From contig NZ_JACDZE010000001.1 in NCBI RefSeq assembly GCF_014042165.1, forward strand, positions 1,262,595 to 1,326,594: DNA of 64,000 nt, given 5' to 3'. Under the pieces are notes generated by a model. The model saw only the letters and a list, made by a program, of their open reading frames with translations, did no database searches and was not told the origin of the DNA. A program made the translations under genes and the position numbers. The stretch is from Moheibacter lacus (GTDB taxonomy: Bacteria > Bacteroidota > Bacteroidia > Flavobacteriales > Weeksellaceae). Within the stretch, counting starts at the first letter, position 1. Each line of letters opens with the position of its first letter. Shown piece by piece: positions 15,567 through 24,219 of this stretch.

Positions 15567-17657
15567 TTGAAAAAAATACTATTCCTTCATGATACGCGTT
15601 TGGATACGCCTCGTGGCGCCGAGTTGACCATTTTACAATTGATGAAATTGGGCGAAGAAAAAGGTTTGGATACAAAAGCCGATTTGTTGCGCAATTTTGA
15701 ACAAACCAAAATGTCCATTGCTGCAGCTGATTTGGTGATTGTTAACTCAACTTCTCGATGTCCTTATGAAATCGAATTGATTCAATTTTTGGTTGATCAC
15801 AACATCAATTACATCAAAATTGAATTTGACTATAATTTCTGTGTCAGACGAAATATTTATTGCACCATCACCAAATCGGTTTCCAAATGTTGTCACAACG
15901 ATAAGTTTCATCATTTCAGAGAATTGTTCAAACATGCTTTTCGAAATATTTTTCAGTCCCCCGCACATTTTAAAGCACATAAAGAATTTTATGGCGAAGC
16001 TATTCAAAACCCAATCATCATGCCGCCGACTGTGGAAGTGGAACGGCTCCAGATTTCGGAAAAAAAACTTGAAAACATCATTCCATTTTTTGGGAGCTTG
16101 AACAATTTAAAAGGGGGAAATGCTTATTTGGATTATGCAGAAAACCATCCCGAAATGGAATTTCATGTGTATGGCAACAATCAATTGGAACGGGAAATTC
16201 CGGAAAACGTTCAATTTTTCTCACCCATTTCAAACGATGAAGTTTTGAAAATTTTGGGTCAAACCAAAACCTTTATTTGTCAGCCCGTTTGGCCGGAACC
16301 CAGTGGAAGATTGGCTGCAGAAGCATTTCTCTCAGGCTGTGAAATCATTTCAAATAACAGAGTTGGAACCTTTTCTTTTGATTTTTATCCAAATGATCCA
16401 TCTCGCGCTTATCAAGAAATGAAAGAAAGTCCGGATTTGTTTTTTCAAGCGGTAGGGGATTTCTTTTCAGAAAAGGAATTGGAAATCCATCCAAAATGGA
16501 AGAATGTATTGATTTACAAATCTTATGGCGGTCTCGGAGATATTTTTTTCTGTATTCCGTCTCTACTTTTGTTTCAAAACGTTGCAGAAAAATTGAGTTT
16601 TGCCGTTGAATCCAGATTGATTCCTTTTTTTGAAAAATATTTCCCTCAACTCAAAGTCGTGGATGCCGTAGAGGTGAAAGAAAGAGAATCGGATTTTGAT
16701 TGTATCATTGATCTCGGAAACTGTCCGGCTTTTGGCGGATATGCCATTCCGCATGTCATTCGTTATCCAACTCATAAGAAGTTAAAACAACATGTCATTC
16801 ATCATTATATAGACGGTTTGGCGCGTTTGCATAAAGAAGTACAACCGGAAATCTATCAACGGTATCCTTATATTTCTTCGAAACCAAAGGAATTAGCGTA
16901 TACAATTCATCCCGGTGCGGGATTTCTATTGAAAATTTGGCCGACTAAAAAATATGCAGAGTTGATAGAGAAAATTCATGCTCTTTTTCCTGAATTAAAA
17001 TGCAGAATCATCATTGGTCCAAACGATCCCAATCCTGTCGATTTTATGAAAATTCCAACCGATTTCATCGAACTCGTAACGGGTGATTTATTGGCGGTTG
17101 GAGAAGCGATGGAAACAGCGCTTTTTCATATAGGCAATGACGCCGGAATCACGCATGTTGCGGGTGGATTCAATTTGCCGACTTTGGCGATTTATGGCCC
17201 GACCGGTCCCGGAGCTTGGGGAAGTTTCTCCGAAATCAACGAAATCGTTTGGGGAAAGAAAGGCGTTTGTAATCTGCGATGCAATTATGAAGTGATCTTG
17301 AATTGTGAGCACCGGATTTGTTTGAATTCCATAACATCCGATCGGGTTTTGAACCATTTGTTTCAATTGTTTAACAAAATGGAGAATTTGGAAGCCGGGA
17401 ATCAAATTCTTTTTGGGCAAAATAATTCGTGGAAACGAGAGAAAAACGATTTTATCCTCCAAAAATATGATGATGAATTTTTAGTTGAATTTCATAATCA
17501 ATCAGAAGCCGATTATTTCGAAACCTTATTAAAACAGCCATTTGATTTCTCAGAAGAATTTCCCGATTCGATTTACCAAGTTTTAGAAGTATTGATCGAA
17601 AAAGAAATTTTCTTCGAACTGCCCGATTTTTCAAATTGGAAATCAGAGAATTCCTAA
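15567..17657 (+). CDS. Two-domain glycosyltransferase (GT-B/GT4-like plus GT9-like)
   Basis: About 696 residues with two glycosyltransferase halves. Residues 1-290 look GT4-like, with PEPSGRLAAEAFLSGCE near 244 as the donor-binding signature. Residues about 310-620 look like GT9, the ADP-heptose:LPS heptosyltransferase family, with GGLGDIFFCIPSLL near 318, HPGAG near 447 and GNDAGITHVAGG near 523. It probably builds surface polysaccharide or LPS core. No ATG fits: the frame is open from 15525 but starts inside a terminator. I chose TTG 15567 because it begins the natural first strand (KKILFLHDTR). The start could also be lost or displaced by a frameshift. Confidence 0.78.
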   Translation: MKKILFLHDTRLDTPRGAELTILQLMKLGEEKGLDTKADLLRNFEQTKMSIAAADLVIVNSTSRCPYEIELIQFLVDHNINYIKIEFDYNFCVRRNIYCTITKSVSKCCHNDKFHHFRELFKHAFRNIFQSPAHFKAHKEFYGEAIQNPIIMPPTVEVERLQISEKKLENIIPFFGSLNNLKGGNAYLDYAENHPEMEFHVYGNNQLEREIPENVQFFSPISNDEVLKILGQTKTFICQPVWPEPSGRLAAEAFLSGCEIISNNRVGTFSFDFYPNDPSRAYQEMKESPDLFFQAVGDFFSEKELEIHPKWKNVLIYKSYGGLGDIFFCIPSLLLFQNVAEKLSFAVESRLIPFFEKYFPQLKVVDAVEVKERESDFDCIIDLGNCPAFGGYAIPHVIRYPTHKKLKQHVIHHYIDGLARLHKEVQPEIYQRYPYISSKPKELAYTIHPGAGFLLKIWPTKKYAELIEKIHALFPELKCRIIIGPNDPNPVDFMKIPTDFIELVTGDLLAVGEAMETALFHIGNDAGITHVAGGFNLPTLAIYGPTGPGAWGSFSEINEIVWGKKGVCNLRCNYEVILNCEHRICLNSITSDRVLNHLFQLFNKMENLEAGNQILFGQNNSWKREKNDFILQKYDDEFLVEFHNQSEADYFETLLKQPFDFSEEFPDSIYQVLEVLIEKEIFFELPDFSNWKSENS

Positions 17658-17669
17658 AAGATTTAGTTT

Positions 17670-17677
17670 TACCTTTG
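17670..17677 (+). promoter_or_regulatory. -7 box of queE
   Basis: TACCTTTG followed by C matches TAnnTTTG exactly. The expected transcription start, about 5-7 nt downstream, falls on the ATG cluster at 17682-17690, so the mRNA may be leaderless or nearly so. Confidence 0.6.
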
Positions 17678-17681
17678 CCAG

Positions 17682-18320
17682 ATGCAAATGATAGGTGAAG
17701 AAAAAGAAGTTTTGAAGCGAGAAGGAAAATTTCTTCCTTTGATGGAGCATTTCTATACGTTGCAAGGCGAAGGAATGCATGCCGGAAAAGCGGCGTATTT
17801 CATCAGACTTGCAGGCTGTGATGTGGGGTGTCATTGGTGCGATGTAAAAGACAGTTGGGATGAAAATACGCATCCGCTGACCGATATGAAAGCACTCGCC
17901 AAAGAAGCGACTGATTTGTCCAAAACCATTGTGATCACCGGAGGAGAGCCTTTGATGTGGAATTTGGATTTTCTCACTTCAAAATTAAAAGAATTTGGTG
18001 CAACTATTCACATCGAAACTTCTGGTGCTTATTCGCTTTCTGGTCAATTGGACTGGATCACGCTTTCTCCCAAAAAAAGAGCAGAAGTAAAACCCGACGT
18101 TTTGGAAAAAGCTTCAGAGTTGAAATGCATCATTTTTAACAATGATGATTTCAGGTTTGCAGAAAAACATGCGGCTTTGGTTTCGCCAGATTGTAAGCTG
18201 TATTTACAAGTTGAATGGAGCAAAAAGGAGAAAATGTCACCTTTGGTGGTTGAATATGTGAAGCAAAATCCACAATGGCAGGTTTCCGTCCAAACTCATA
18301 AATATTTGGATATTCCCTAA
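17682..18320 (+). CDS. queE: 7-carboxy-7-deazaguanine synthase (radical SAM)
   Basis: Converts 6-carboxytetrahydropterin to 7-carboxy-7-deazaguanine in queuosine synthesis. The 212-residue protein has the radical-SAM cluster motif CDVGCHWC (Cys46, Cys50, Cys53), preceded by FYTLQGEG, and ITGGEPLMW near residue 90 for SAM binding. Of the two nearby ATGs (17682, 17688) either may be used; both keep the needed N-terminal strand. It stands alone; queC, queD and queF are not in the window. Confidence 0.93.
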   Translation: MQMIGEEKEVLKREGKFLPLMEHFYTLQGEGMHAGKAAYFIRLAGCDVGCHWCDVKDSWDENTHPLTDMKALAKEATDLSKTIVITGGEPLMWNLDFLTSKLKEFGATIHIETSGAYSLSGQLDWITLSPKKRAEVKPDVLEKASELKCIIFNNDDFRFAEKHAALVSPDCKLYLQVEWSKKEKMSPLVVEYVKQNPQWQVSVQTHKYLDIP

Positions 18321-18395
18321 GTGCCGTAAAGTTCGATTTCCGAAGTTTCTGCTTGAAAAAACCGTATCTTTCATCCTAAATTCTAAAAAACAATT

Positions 18396-18950
18396 ATGAA
18401 ATTTTCAATTCTAATTTTAATGATGATGATTTCGTTTGGACTTCATGCCCAAACTAAAAAGATTGACACAGCCAAAAGTTCCATTCATTGGGTAGGTAAA
18501 AAAATAACCGGGAAACACGATGGAACGATTAACTTTAAGGAAGGATCATTGGTTTTTGATAAAAACAAATTGAAGGGAGGAAGTTTTACGGTTGATATGA
18601 CTACGATTAACGCTACGGATGTTTCAGGTGGAGCAAAAGAGAAGTTGGATGCACATTTAAAAGCCGATGATTTTTTTGGGGTAGAAAAATACCCGACTTC
18701 TACGTTGAAAATCACAAATATTACCGATAAAGGAAATGGGGTTTATACAGTAACGGCCGATTTGACCATCAAAGCAAAATCCAATCCGGTGACATTTGAT
18801 ATGAATGTTTCTGGTAAATCAGCATCTGCAAAATTATCCGTTGACAGAACGAAATACGATATTACCTACAAATCAGGTTCTGTATTTGACGGTTTGGGTG
18901 ACAAAGCCATTTCGGACGAATTTGATTTGGAAGTGAAATTGGTTTTTTAA
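18396..18950 (+). CDS. YceI-family periplasmic protein
   Basis: A 184-residue secreted protein with a signal peptide ending near HAQ (residue 19) and a YceI lipocalin-like beta-barrel, a fold that binds polyprenoid or amide-linked lipids. Family features seen are SSIHWVGKKITGKHDGTINF at the start of the domain, VDMTTINATDVSG, and a C-terminal DEFDLEVKLVF strand. The exact ligand and role are unknown. A TATCTTTC box at 18365 is a reasonable -7 element. It is followed by a long hairpin, so it is probably monocistronic. Confidence 0.9.
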   Translation: MKFSILILMMMISFGLHAQTKKIDTAKSSIHWVGKKITGKHDGTINFKEGSLVFDKNKLKGGSFTVDMTTINATDVSGGAKEKLDAHLKADDFFGVEKYPTSTLKITNITDKGNGVYTVTADLTIKAKSNPVTFDMNVSGKSASAKLSVDRTKYDITYKSGSVFDGLGDKAISDEFDLEVKLVF

Positions 18951-18970
18951 ATTAAATTGAAAAATTAAGC

Positions 18971-19013
18971 TAACGCTGAGAATCGTCATTTTATAGTTCG
19001 GTTTTCAGCGTTA
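18971..19013 (+). terminator. Hairpin after yceI
   Basis: TAACGCTGA (18971-18979) pairs with TCAGCGTTA (19005-19013), a 9-bp perfect stem followed by ACTTTAT. The U-tract is weak. Confidence 0.6.
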
Positions 19014-19038
19014 ACTTTATAGAAAAGCAAACAAATGA

Positions 19039-19088
19039 AACACCCATGATTAAACTTAAATCATACAGCAGAATCTTATTTGGGTGTT
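19039..19088. other. Nested inverted repeat upstream of azurin
   Basis: AACACCCA (19039-19046) pairs with TGGGTGTT (19081-19088), and the enclosed sequence has its own arms ATGATT / AATCAT. It lies 34 nt before the azurin start, so it could be a second terminator or a 5'-leader structure. Confidence 0.5.
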
Positions 19089-19122
19089 CCATGTATCCGA
19101 TAAAAACAATAAATATTTATAC

Positions 19123-19614
19123 ATGAAAAATTTATTTTTAGCCTTAACTTTTGTATTTACAATTGTATCATGTGGTTCAGATCAAAAAGATTCCACAACT
19201 GAAAAACCAAGCACAACGGCATCTGAAGCGCCTAAAACTTCCAATGTTTTGGATATTAAGGGAACGGACGACATGAAGTTCGACAAAACTTCGTTTACCG
19301 TAAAATCTGGAGAAGAAATTACTTTGAATTTCACCAATGCCGGCGTTTTACCACTTGAAACCATGGGACATAACGTAGTGGTTTTGGAAAAAGGTGCTGA
19401 TGTTCAAACTTTTGCTACAGCTTCTGCCAAAGCAAAAGAAACAAATTATATTTCAGACCTGTACATCACCGACATCATCGCCCAAACCAAACTTTTGGGA
19501 CCAGGTGAGTCTGAAACCATCAAATTTACCTTAAAAGAACCAGGAGAATATACCTTTATTTGTACGTTTCCCGGGCATTGGATCCAGATGAAAGGAATCA
19601 TAACCGCTATTTAA
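19123..19614 (+). CDS. Azurin, lipoprotein form (type 1 copper protein)
   Basis: A blue copper electron carrier. From ATG 19123 the 163-residue protein has a lipoprotein signal with lipobox TIVSC (Cys17), a Ser/Thr/Pro-rich linker of about 25 residues and the azurin domain. The copper ligands are all present: His83 (MGHNVV), Cys147 (ICTFPGHW), His152 and Met156 (QMKG). It is expected at the outer or inner membrane, passing electrons between periplasmic redox enzymes. An in-frame ATG at 19084 lies within an inverted repeat and would bury the lipoprotein signal. No obvious partner is adjacent. Confidence 0.94.
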   Translation: MKNLFLALTFVFTIVSCGSDQKDSTTEKPSTTASEAPKTSNVLDIKGTDDMKFDKTSFTVKSGEEITLNFTNAGVLPLETMGHNVVVLEKGADVQTFATASAKAKETNYISDLYITDIIAQTKLLGPGESETIKFTLKEPGEYTFICTFPGHWIQMKGIITAI

Positions 19615-19854
19615 TTTTAAAACATAAAGAGCCTGTTTAAAATTTATATTTTCAAAATCATTTTTTAGCATGGTTAAGGATCAACAAATTGATTAAGAGT
19701 TTCTTCAATCATATGATAACTTAACTCATCTTGATTTATGAATTTCTAAATGACTTAATGTTGAATTTTATTTAATCATATTCTAAACTTTGGCAGAATT
19801 TGAAGTTTTGCCAAAGTTATTTCTAACTTCGCAATTCTAATTTCTAATTTCGAA

Positions 19855-20187
19855 ATGTCAGACGTAAAAATTACGGTAATCGACCGCGAGGGAATTTCCC
19901 ATGAAGTAGACGCACCGACCGACATGGCGATGAATGTCATGGAACTCGTTCGTGCATACGAATTGGCGCCGGAAGGAACCATCGGAATCTGTGGCGGAAT
20001 GGCGATGTGTGCTTCGTGCCAATGCTATGTTCTTTCTGATGACGTCGAACTTCCACCTATGCAAGATGATGAAGAAGCCATGCTCTCTGAAGCCTTTAAC
20101 GTGAAGGAAAACAGCCGTTTAGGTTGTCAGATCAATATCACGGAAGAATTAGAAGGATTGGTGGTGGAATTGGCGCCTGAGTCTTAA
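19855..20187 (+). CDS. Adrenodoxin-type [2Fe-2S] ferredoxin
   Basis: A 110-residue soluble ferredoxin. Cys46, Cys52, Cys55 (GICGGMAMCASCQC) and Cys91 (RLGCQ) form the C-x5-C-x2-C ... C ligand set of the vertebrate/ISC-type ferredoxins; Cys57 is extra. The acidic stretch SDDVELPPMQDDEE is typical of the partner-docking helix. Likely roles are electron supply for Fe-S assembly or for a monooxygenase. A TrxR-like ferredoxin-NADP reductase occurs at 60470-61522 and could be its reductase. Its last four bases overlap the convergent neighbour. Confidence 0.93.
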   Translation: MSDVKITVIDREGISHEVDAPTDMAMNVMELVRAYELAPEGTIGICGGMAMCASCQCYVLSDDVELPPMQDDEEAMLSEAFNVKENSRLGCQINITEELEGLVVELAPES

Positions 20188-20717
20188 TCAAATTGAGAAG
20201 CATAAACCATTAAATCCCTATAAATGGGATCGTTAGAGCTGTAAAATTCTTTGATTAATTCTCGTAAATGATTGGCGTCTCTCACCATAATTTGATCTAA
20301 ATCAGAAAACTCCACATTTTCTTGTTCTAGTGCATTGTGGTCAGCAGTTACGCCACTCAAATAATTCCCATCCCAATCATAAGTCAATAAAAAATTGTCT
20401 GGCGTATAACTTCCGCTTCCGGTAATAAACGCGGCATCATCACCACCCATAAAATAAAGTTCAAAATATTGATCATAAGATTCAAAAGAAGCCAGTGCAT
20501 CAAATTCAACCATTTTGGTTAAACCATCCAAATTGTATTTCACCCGAACCGTTGCCAAACCTTCACCCGCTTCGATGAAATTTTCAGAAACCACAACTGT
20601 GTTATAATGAACATCCTGATTGGACCATTTGTAAAAATCGATCATTTCAACTTTTTCAAGTTGAGCTTGTGCTACAAAAAAGAACAATGTAAAAATAAGA
20701 GAGAGAGTAGTTTTCAT
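20184..20717 (-). CDS. Unknown exported protein
   Basis: A 177-residue protein with a clear signal peptide (MKTTLSLIFTLFFFVAQAQ). I recognise no family. The mature part is acidic, rich in Asp, Tyr and Phe, predicted mostly as beta strands. The promoter TATATTTG 17 nt upstream supports expression and the start. Coding quality resembles its neighbours. Confidence 0.7.
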   Translation of the reverse strand: MKTTLSLIFTLFFFVAQAQLEKVEMIDFYKWSNQDVHYNTVVVSENFIEAGEGLATVRVKYNLDGLTKMVEFDALASFESYDQYFELYFMGGDDAAFITGSGSYTPDNFLLTYDWDGNYLSGVTADHNALEQENVEFSDLDQIMVRDANHLRELIKEFYSSNDPIYRDLMVYASQFD

Positions 20718-20733
20718 GGGGTTTTAAATTTCT

Positions 20734-20741
20734 CAAATATA
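20734..20741 (-). promoter_or_regulatory. -7 box of the exported protein gene
   Basis: The minus strand reads TATATTTG, an exact TAnnTTTG match, which predicts a leader of about 10 nt before the ATG at 20717. Confidence 0.6.
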
Positions 20742-20833
20742 AAATTTCAATTTCAAATTTGAAATAGGTAAATAAAAATTTATAGAAGAAATCTGCAATT
20801 TCAGGTTTCTTAATTTTCATACCTTTACCTTCT

Positions 20834-23641
20834 ATGAATACAGAAGACAAACGCTTATTTTTATTGGACGCATATGCGCTCATTTTTCGTGGCTATTATG
20901 CTTTTATTAAAAACCCAAGAATCAATTCAAAAGGTCTAAATACCTCAGCCATTTTAGGTTTTACTAACTCCTTATTGGATGTCATAAAAAGAGAAAAACC
21001 GACACATATCGCTGTGGTTTTTGATGTTGGACAAGCCACCGTCCGTACCGTGGATTATGACCAATACAAGGCAAACCGCGACGAAACGCCGGAAGCCATC
21101 AAAATAGCCGTTCCTTACATTCAAGAAATCATCCGCGCCATGTGTATTCCGGTTTTATTTGCAGAAGGATATGAAGCAGATGATGTCATCGGCACTTTGG
21201 CCAAAAAAGCGGAAAAAGAAGGTTATACGACTTATATGGTCACGCCCGATAAAGACTTTGCCCAATTGGTTTCCGATAAAATTAAGATGTATCGGCCGCC
21301 GGCTTTTGGAAAAGGAATCGAGATTTGGGGCGTGGAAGAAGTCAAAGAGAAATTTGGTGTTCAGGATCCAATTCAAGTCATCGATTTTCTCGGGATGATG
21401 GGCGATAGTGTGGACAATATTCCCGGACTTCCCGGAGTTGGTGAAAAAACGGCGAAAAAGTTTCTAGCGGAATACGGTTCACTAGAAAATCTTTTGGAAA
21501 ATACCGACAAATTGAAGGGGAAAATGAAAGAAAACATTGAAGCCAACAAAGAGTTGGGAATTCTTTCTAAAAAATTGGCGACGATAATAATCGATGCCCC
21601 GGTCGATTTTGACGAAGAAGATTTGACCATGTGCGCACCAGATGTAGATAAAGTCAAAGAAATTTTTAACGAATTGGAATTCAGGCAATTATTAGAAAAT
21701 TTCTATAGGACATTCAATTTGGAATCAGATGTAGTAGAAAAAACCAAATCTGTTTCTGAATCTGCTGTGCAACAATCCTTGTTTGGTGGTGGAGATGCAG
21801 ATTCTGGCGAAATTCCTTCAACTGCATTTTTTACGGAAATCGACACCTATGATCATTTGTACCAATTGACCGAAGGAAAAATGGGACGTAAACTTTTAAT
21901 CGACAAATTGCTCCAGCAAAAGGAAGTTTGTTTCGATACTGAAACGACCGGACTCGATGCTCTGACTGCAGAACTAGTAGGGATTTCCTTCAGTTTTGAG
22001 GCCGGAAAAGGCTATTATGTTCCGTTTCCTCAAGATTTTAATGAGGCCAAAGCAATCATCGAGGAATTTCGTCCGTTTTTTGAATCGGAATCGGTTTTGA
22101 AAATCGGGCATAATTTGAAATACGATTATAAAGTCTTGTTCAAATATGGAATTGTCCCAAAAGGAAAATTCTTTGACACGATGATTGCGCATTATCTTTT
22201 GAATCCCGATATGCGGCATGGAATGGATGTTTTGTCCGAAACTTATTTGAATTATAAACCGATTTCCATAGAGACCTTAATTGGTAAAAAAGGGAAAAAC
22301 CAAAAACAATTCAATGAAGTAGATTTGGAACAACAAAAAGAATATGCGGTGGAAGATGCCGATGTTACGTTCCAACTCAAAACATTTTTCGCACCACAAT
22401 TGCCGGAAGTCAATGCCGAAAAATTGTTCCATGAAATCGAAATGCCACTCATGGAAGTGCTTTCCGATATGGAAATCGAAGGAATCCGTTTGGATACTGA
22501 AGTTCTAGCAGAACAATCGGTAAAAATTACAGCAGAAATTCTCGAATTAGAGAAAAAAATATTTGAAAAAGCAGGAGAAGCATTCAATTTAAATTCACCC
22601 AAACAATTGGGCGATATTTTATTTGAGAAATTAGAATTGGACAAAAAAGCCAAAAAAACCAAAACGGGTCAATACGCAACAGGCGAGGAGGTTTTGACCA
22701 AATTGGTCGATAAACATCCGATTATTTCCGACATTTTGGACTATCGTCAATTGCAAAAATTGAAATCGACTTATGTGGATGCTTTGCCCAAAGAAGTTAG
22801 TTCGGAAACCCAAAGAATCCATACGACGTTCAGTCAAACGGTTGCTGCAACAGGACGTTTGGCGTCGGTTGGACCCAATTTGCAAAATATTCCGATTCGT
22901 TCCGAGCAAGGACGTGAAATCAGAAAAGCCTTCGTGGCCAGAGATGAAAATTATGTGTTGGTTTCTGCAGATTATTCACAAATCGAATTGCGCATCATTG
23001 CCGAATTGAGCCAAGATCCGATCATGATGGAAGCTTTCCAAAAAGGAGAGGACATTCACCGAACCACGGCTGCCAAAGTGTTCAAAGTAGCTCTTGATGA
23101 AGTAACGCGCGAACAAAGAAGCCAAGCCAAAACCGTGAATTTCGGGATTGTGTATGGAGTTTCTGCATTTGGTCTTTCGGAACAAACCGGACTTTCCCGT
23201 GCGGAATCCAAACAATTGATCGATGCGTATTATGAAACCTATCCGACCTTGAAAAAATTCATGGAAGAGCAAATTCATCAGGCGAGAGAAAAAGGCTATG
23301 TCGAAACGATTTTGGGAAGAAGAAGGTATTTAAAAGACATCAATTCACGGAATCATGTCGTAAGAAGTTTTGCAGAACGAATTGCTGTAAATGCTCCGAT
23401 TCAGGGAAGTGCGGCCGATATTATCAAAATTGCGATGATCAATCTACAAAAGGTTTTAAAAGAAAATTACCAAACCAAAATGCTGCTACAGGTTCATGAT
23501 GAATTGGTATTTGATGTGCCGAAATCTGAATTGGAAACGATAAAACCTATTATCAAAGAAACGATGGAAAATGCGGTGAAAATGCAGGTGCCACTCGAAG
23601 TAGAAATCGGCGTGGGACAGAATTGGTTGGAGGCGCATTAG
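20834..23641 (+). CDS. polA: DNA polymerase I
   Basis: Family A polymerase for Okazaki-fragment processing and repair, 935 residues as usual. The 5'-nuclease domain (1-290) has the acidic cluster at YEADDVIGTLA and the helix-hairpin-helix GLPGVGEKTA. The 3'-5' exonuclease is present and looks active, with FDTETTGLD near 368. The polymerase domain has motif A DYSQIELR near 712, motif B RSQAKTVNFGIVYG near 760 and motif C VHDELVFD near 885. A TACCTTTA box ends seven nt before the ATG, implying a very short or absent leader. Confidence 0.97.
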   Translation: MNTEDKRLFLLDAYALIFRGYYAFIKNPRINSKGLNTSAILGFTNSLLDVIKREKPTHIAVVFDVGQATVRTVDYDQYKANRDETPEAIKIAVPYIQEIIRAMCIPVLFAEGYEADDVIGTLAKKAEKEGYTTYMVTPDKDFAQLVSDKIKMYRPPAFGKGIEIWGVEEVKEKFGVQDPIQVIDFLGMMGDSVDNIPGLPGVGEKTAKKFLAEYGSLENLLENTDKLKGKMKENIEANKELGILSKKLATIIIDAPVDFDEEDLTMCAPDVDKVKEIFNELEFRQLLENFYRTFNLESDVVEKTKSVSESAVQQSLFGGGDADSGEIPSTAFFTEIDTYDHLYQLTEGKMGRKLLIDKLLQQKEVCFDTETTGLDALTAELVGISFSFEAGKGYYVPFPQDFNEAKAIIEEFRPFFESESVLKIGHNLKYDYKVLFKYGIVPKGKFFDTMIAHYLLNPDMRHGMDVLSETYLNYKPISIETLIGKKGKNQKQFNEVDLEQQKEYAVEDADVTFQLKTFFAPQLPEVNAEKLFHEIEMPLMEVLSDMEIEGIRLDTEVLAEQSVKITAEILELEKKIFEKAGEAFNLNSPKQLGDILFEKLELDKKAKKTKTGQYATGEEVLTKLVDKHPIISDILDYRQLQKLKSTYVDALPKEVSSETQRIHTTFSQTVAATGRLASVGPNLQNIPIRSEQGREIRKAFVARDENYVLVSADYSQIELRIIAELSQDPIMMEAFQKGEDIHRTTAAKVFKVALDEVTREQRSQAKTVNFGIVYGVSAFGLSEQTGLSRAESKQLIDAYYETYPTLKKFMEEQIHQAREKGYVETILGRRRYLKDINSRNHVVRSFAERIAVNAPIQGSAADIIKIAMINLQKVLKENYQTKMLLQVHDELVFDVPKSELETIKPIIKETMENAVKMQVPLEVEIGVGQNWLEAH

Positions 23642-23655
23642 AAGTGCGATTTACG
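23642..23655 (+). repeat. 14-bp direct repeat, left copy
   Basis: AAGTGCGATTTACG directly follows the polA stop codon and recurs exactly at 24186-24199. The two copies bracket the small membrane-protein gene. Confidence 0.7.
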
Positions 23656-23685
23656 AAATTAGAAGTATGAATTAATATACCATCT

Positions 23686-24177
23686 ATGAAAATAAATCTT
23701 TTTATTTTTTCATTTGTAATTTTTTTGGTTTCCTTACTGGTACACTTATTAGCTGTTTTTCAAATTACTGAAATAAGCCGTCTTCCTGTTTTTATTTTAC
23801 ACTTTTTGACAATTGGTATTTCAGCTGTTGCTTTTTTTGACTTACGTTCAAAAGAAGGAAGTAAGATAAACTTTGAGAATTATTTTAAATCTAAATTTTC
23901 TGGTAACCTTTTTTGGATTCCCGTAGTGTTACTGATTTTTTTTATTTACAATTTCATTAATTTTTTTGTTGGAATATTTTATAGTGTTGGAACCCCAGAT
24001 GTTTGGGATAGTAAATATGTTTTACATGATCATGGTAAATTGATTAAAGAAATAACTGAAAATGAATATTTATTAGAAAGAACAAAAGAAGTTAAAATGT
24101 TTTCTTCTTTTTGGATAATGTTTTCCGGTCTTGCAATAGCAATTCTCTATGATAAAGAATATTTTATGATTAAATAG
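23686..24177 (+). CDS. Unknown membrane protein
   Basis: A 163-residue protein with four hydrophobic segments (about residues 3-28, 33-52, 75-100 and 140-157) and a charged loop between the third and fourth. No family is recognised. The gene is more AT-rich than polA and is bracketed by perfect 14-bp direct repeats 544 bp apart, consistent with an inserted or mobile cassette. The ATG at 23686 is the first in frame. Confidence 0.65.
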   Translation: MKINLFIFSFVIFLVSLLVHLLAVFQITEISRLPVFILHFLTIGISAVAFFDLRSKEGSKINFENYFKSKFSGNLFWIPVVLLIFFIYNFINFFVGIFYSVGTPDVWDSKYVLHDHGKLIKEITENEYLLERTKEVKMFSSFWIMFSGLAIAILYDKEYFMIK

Positions 24178-24185
24178 ATTCTTAA

Positions 24186-24199
24186 AAGTGCGATTTACG
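24186..24199 (+). repeat. 14-bp direct repeat, right copy
   Basis: AAGTGCGATTTACG, identical to 23642-23655, lies nine nt after the stop codon of the membrane-protein gene. Confidence 0.7.
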
Positions 24200-24219
24200 T
24201 AGGAGAGACGATTTAATCT

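Noticed and set aside
22252-22662. Minus-strand Ser/Asn-rich frame in polA
   Set aside because: Typical shadow composition opposite a Lys/Glu-rich coding strand.
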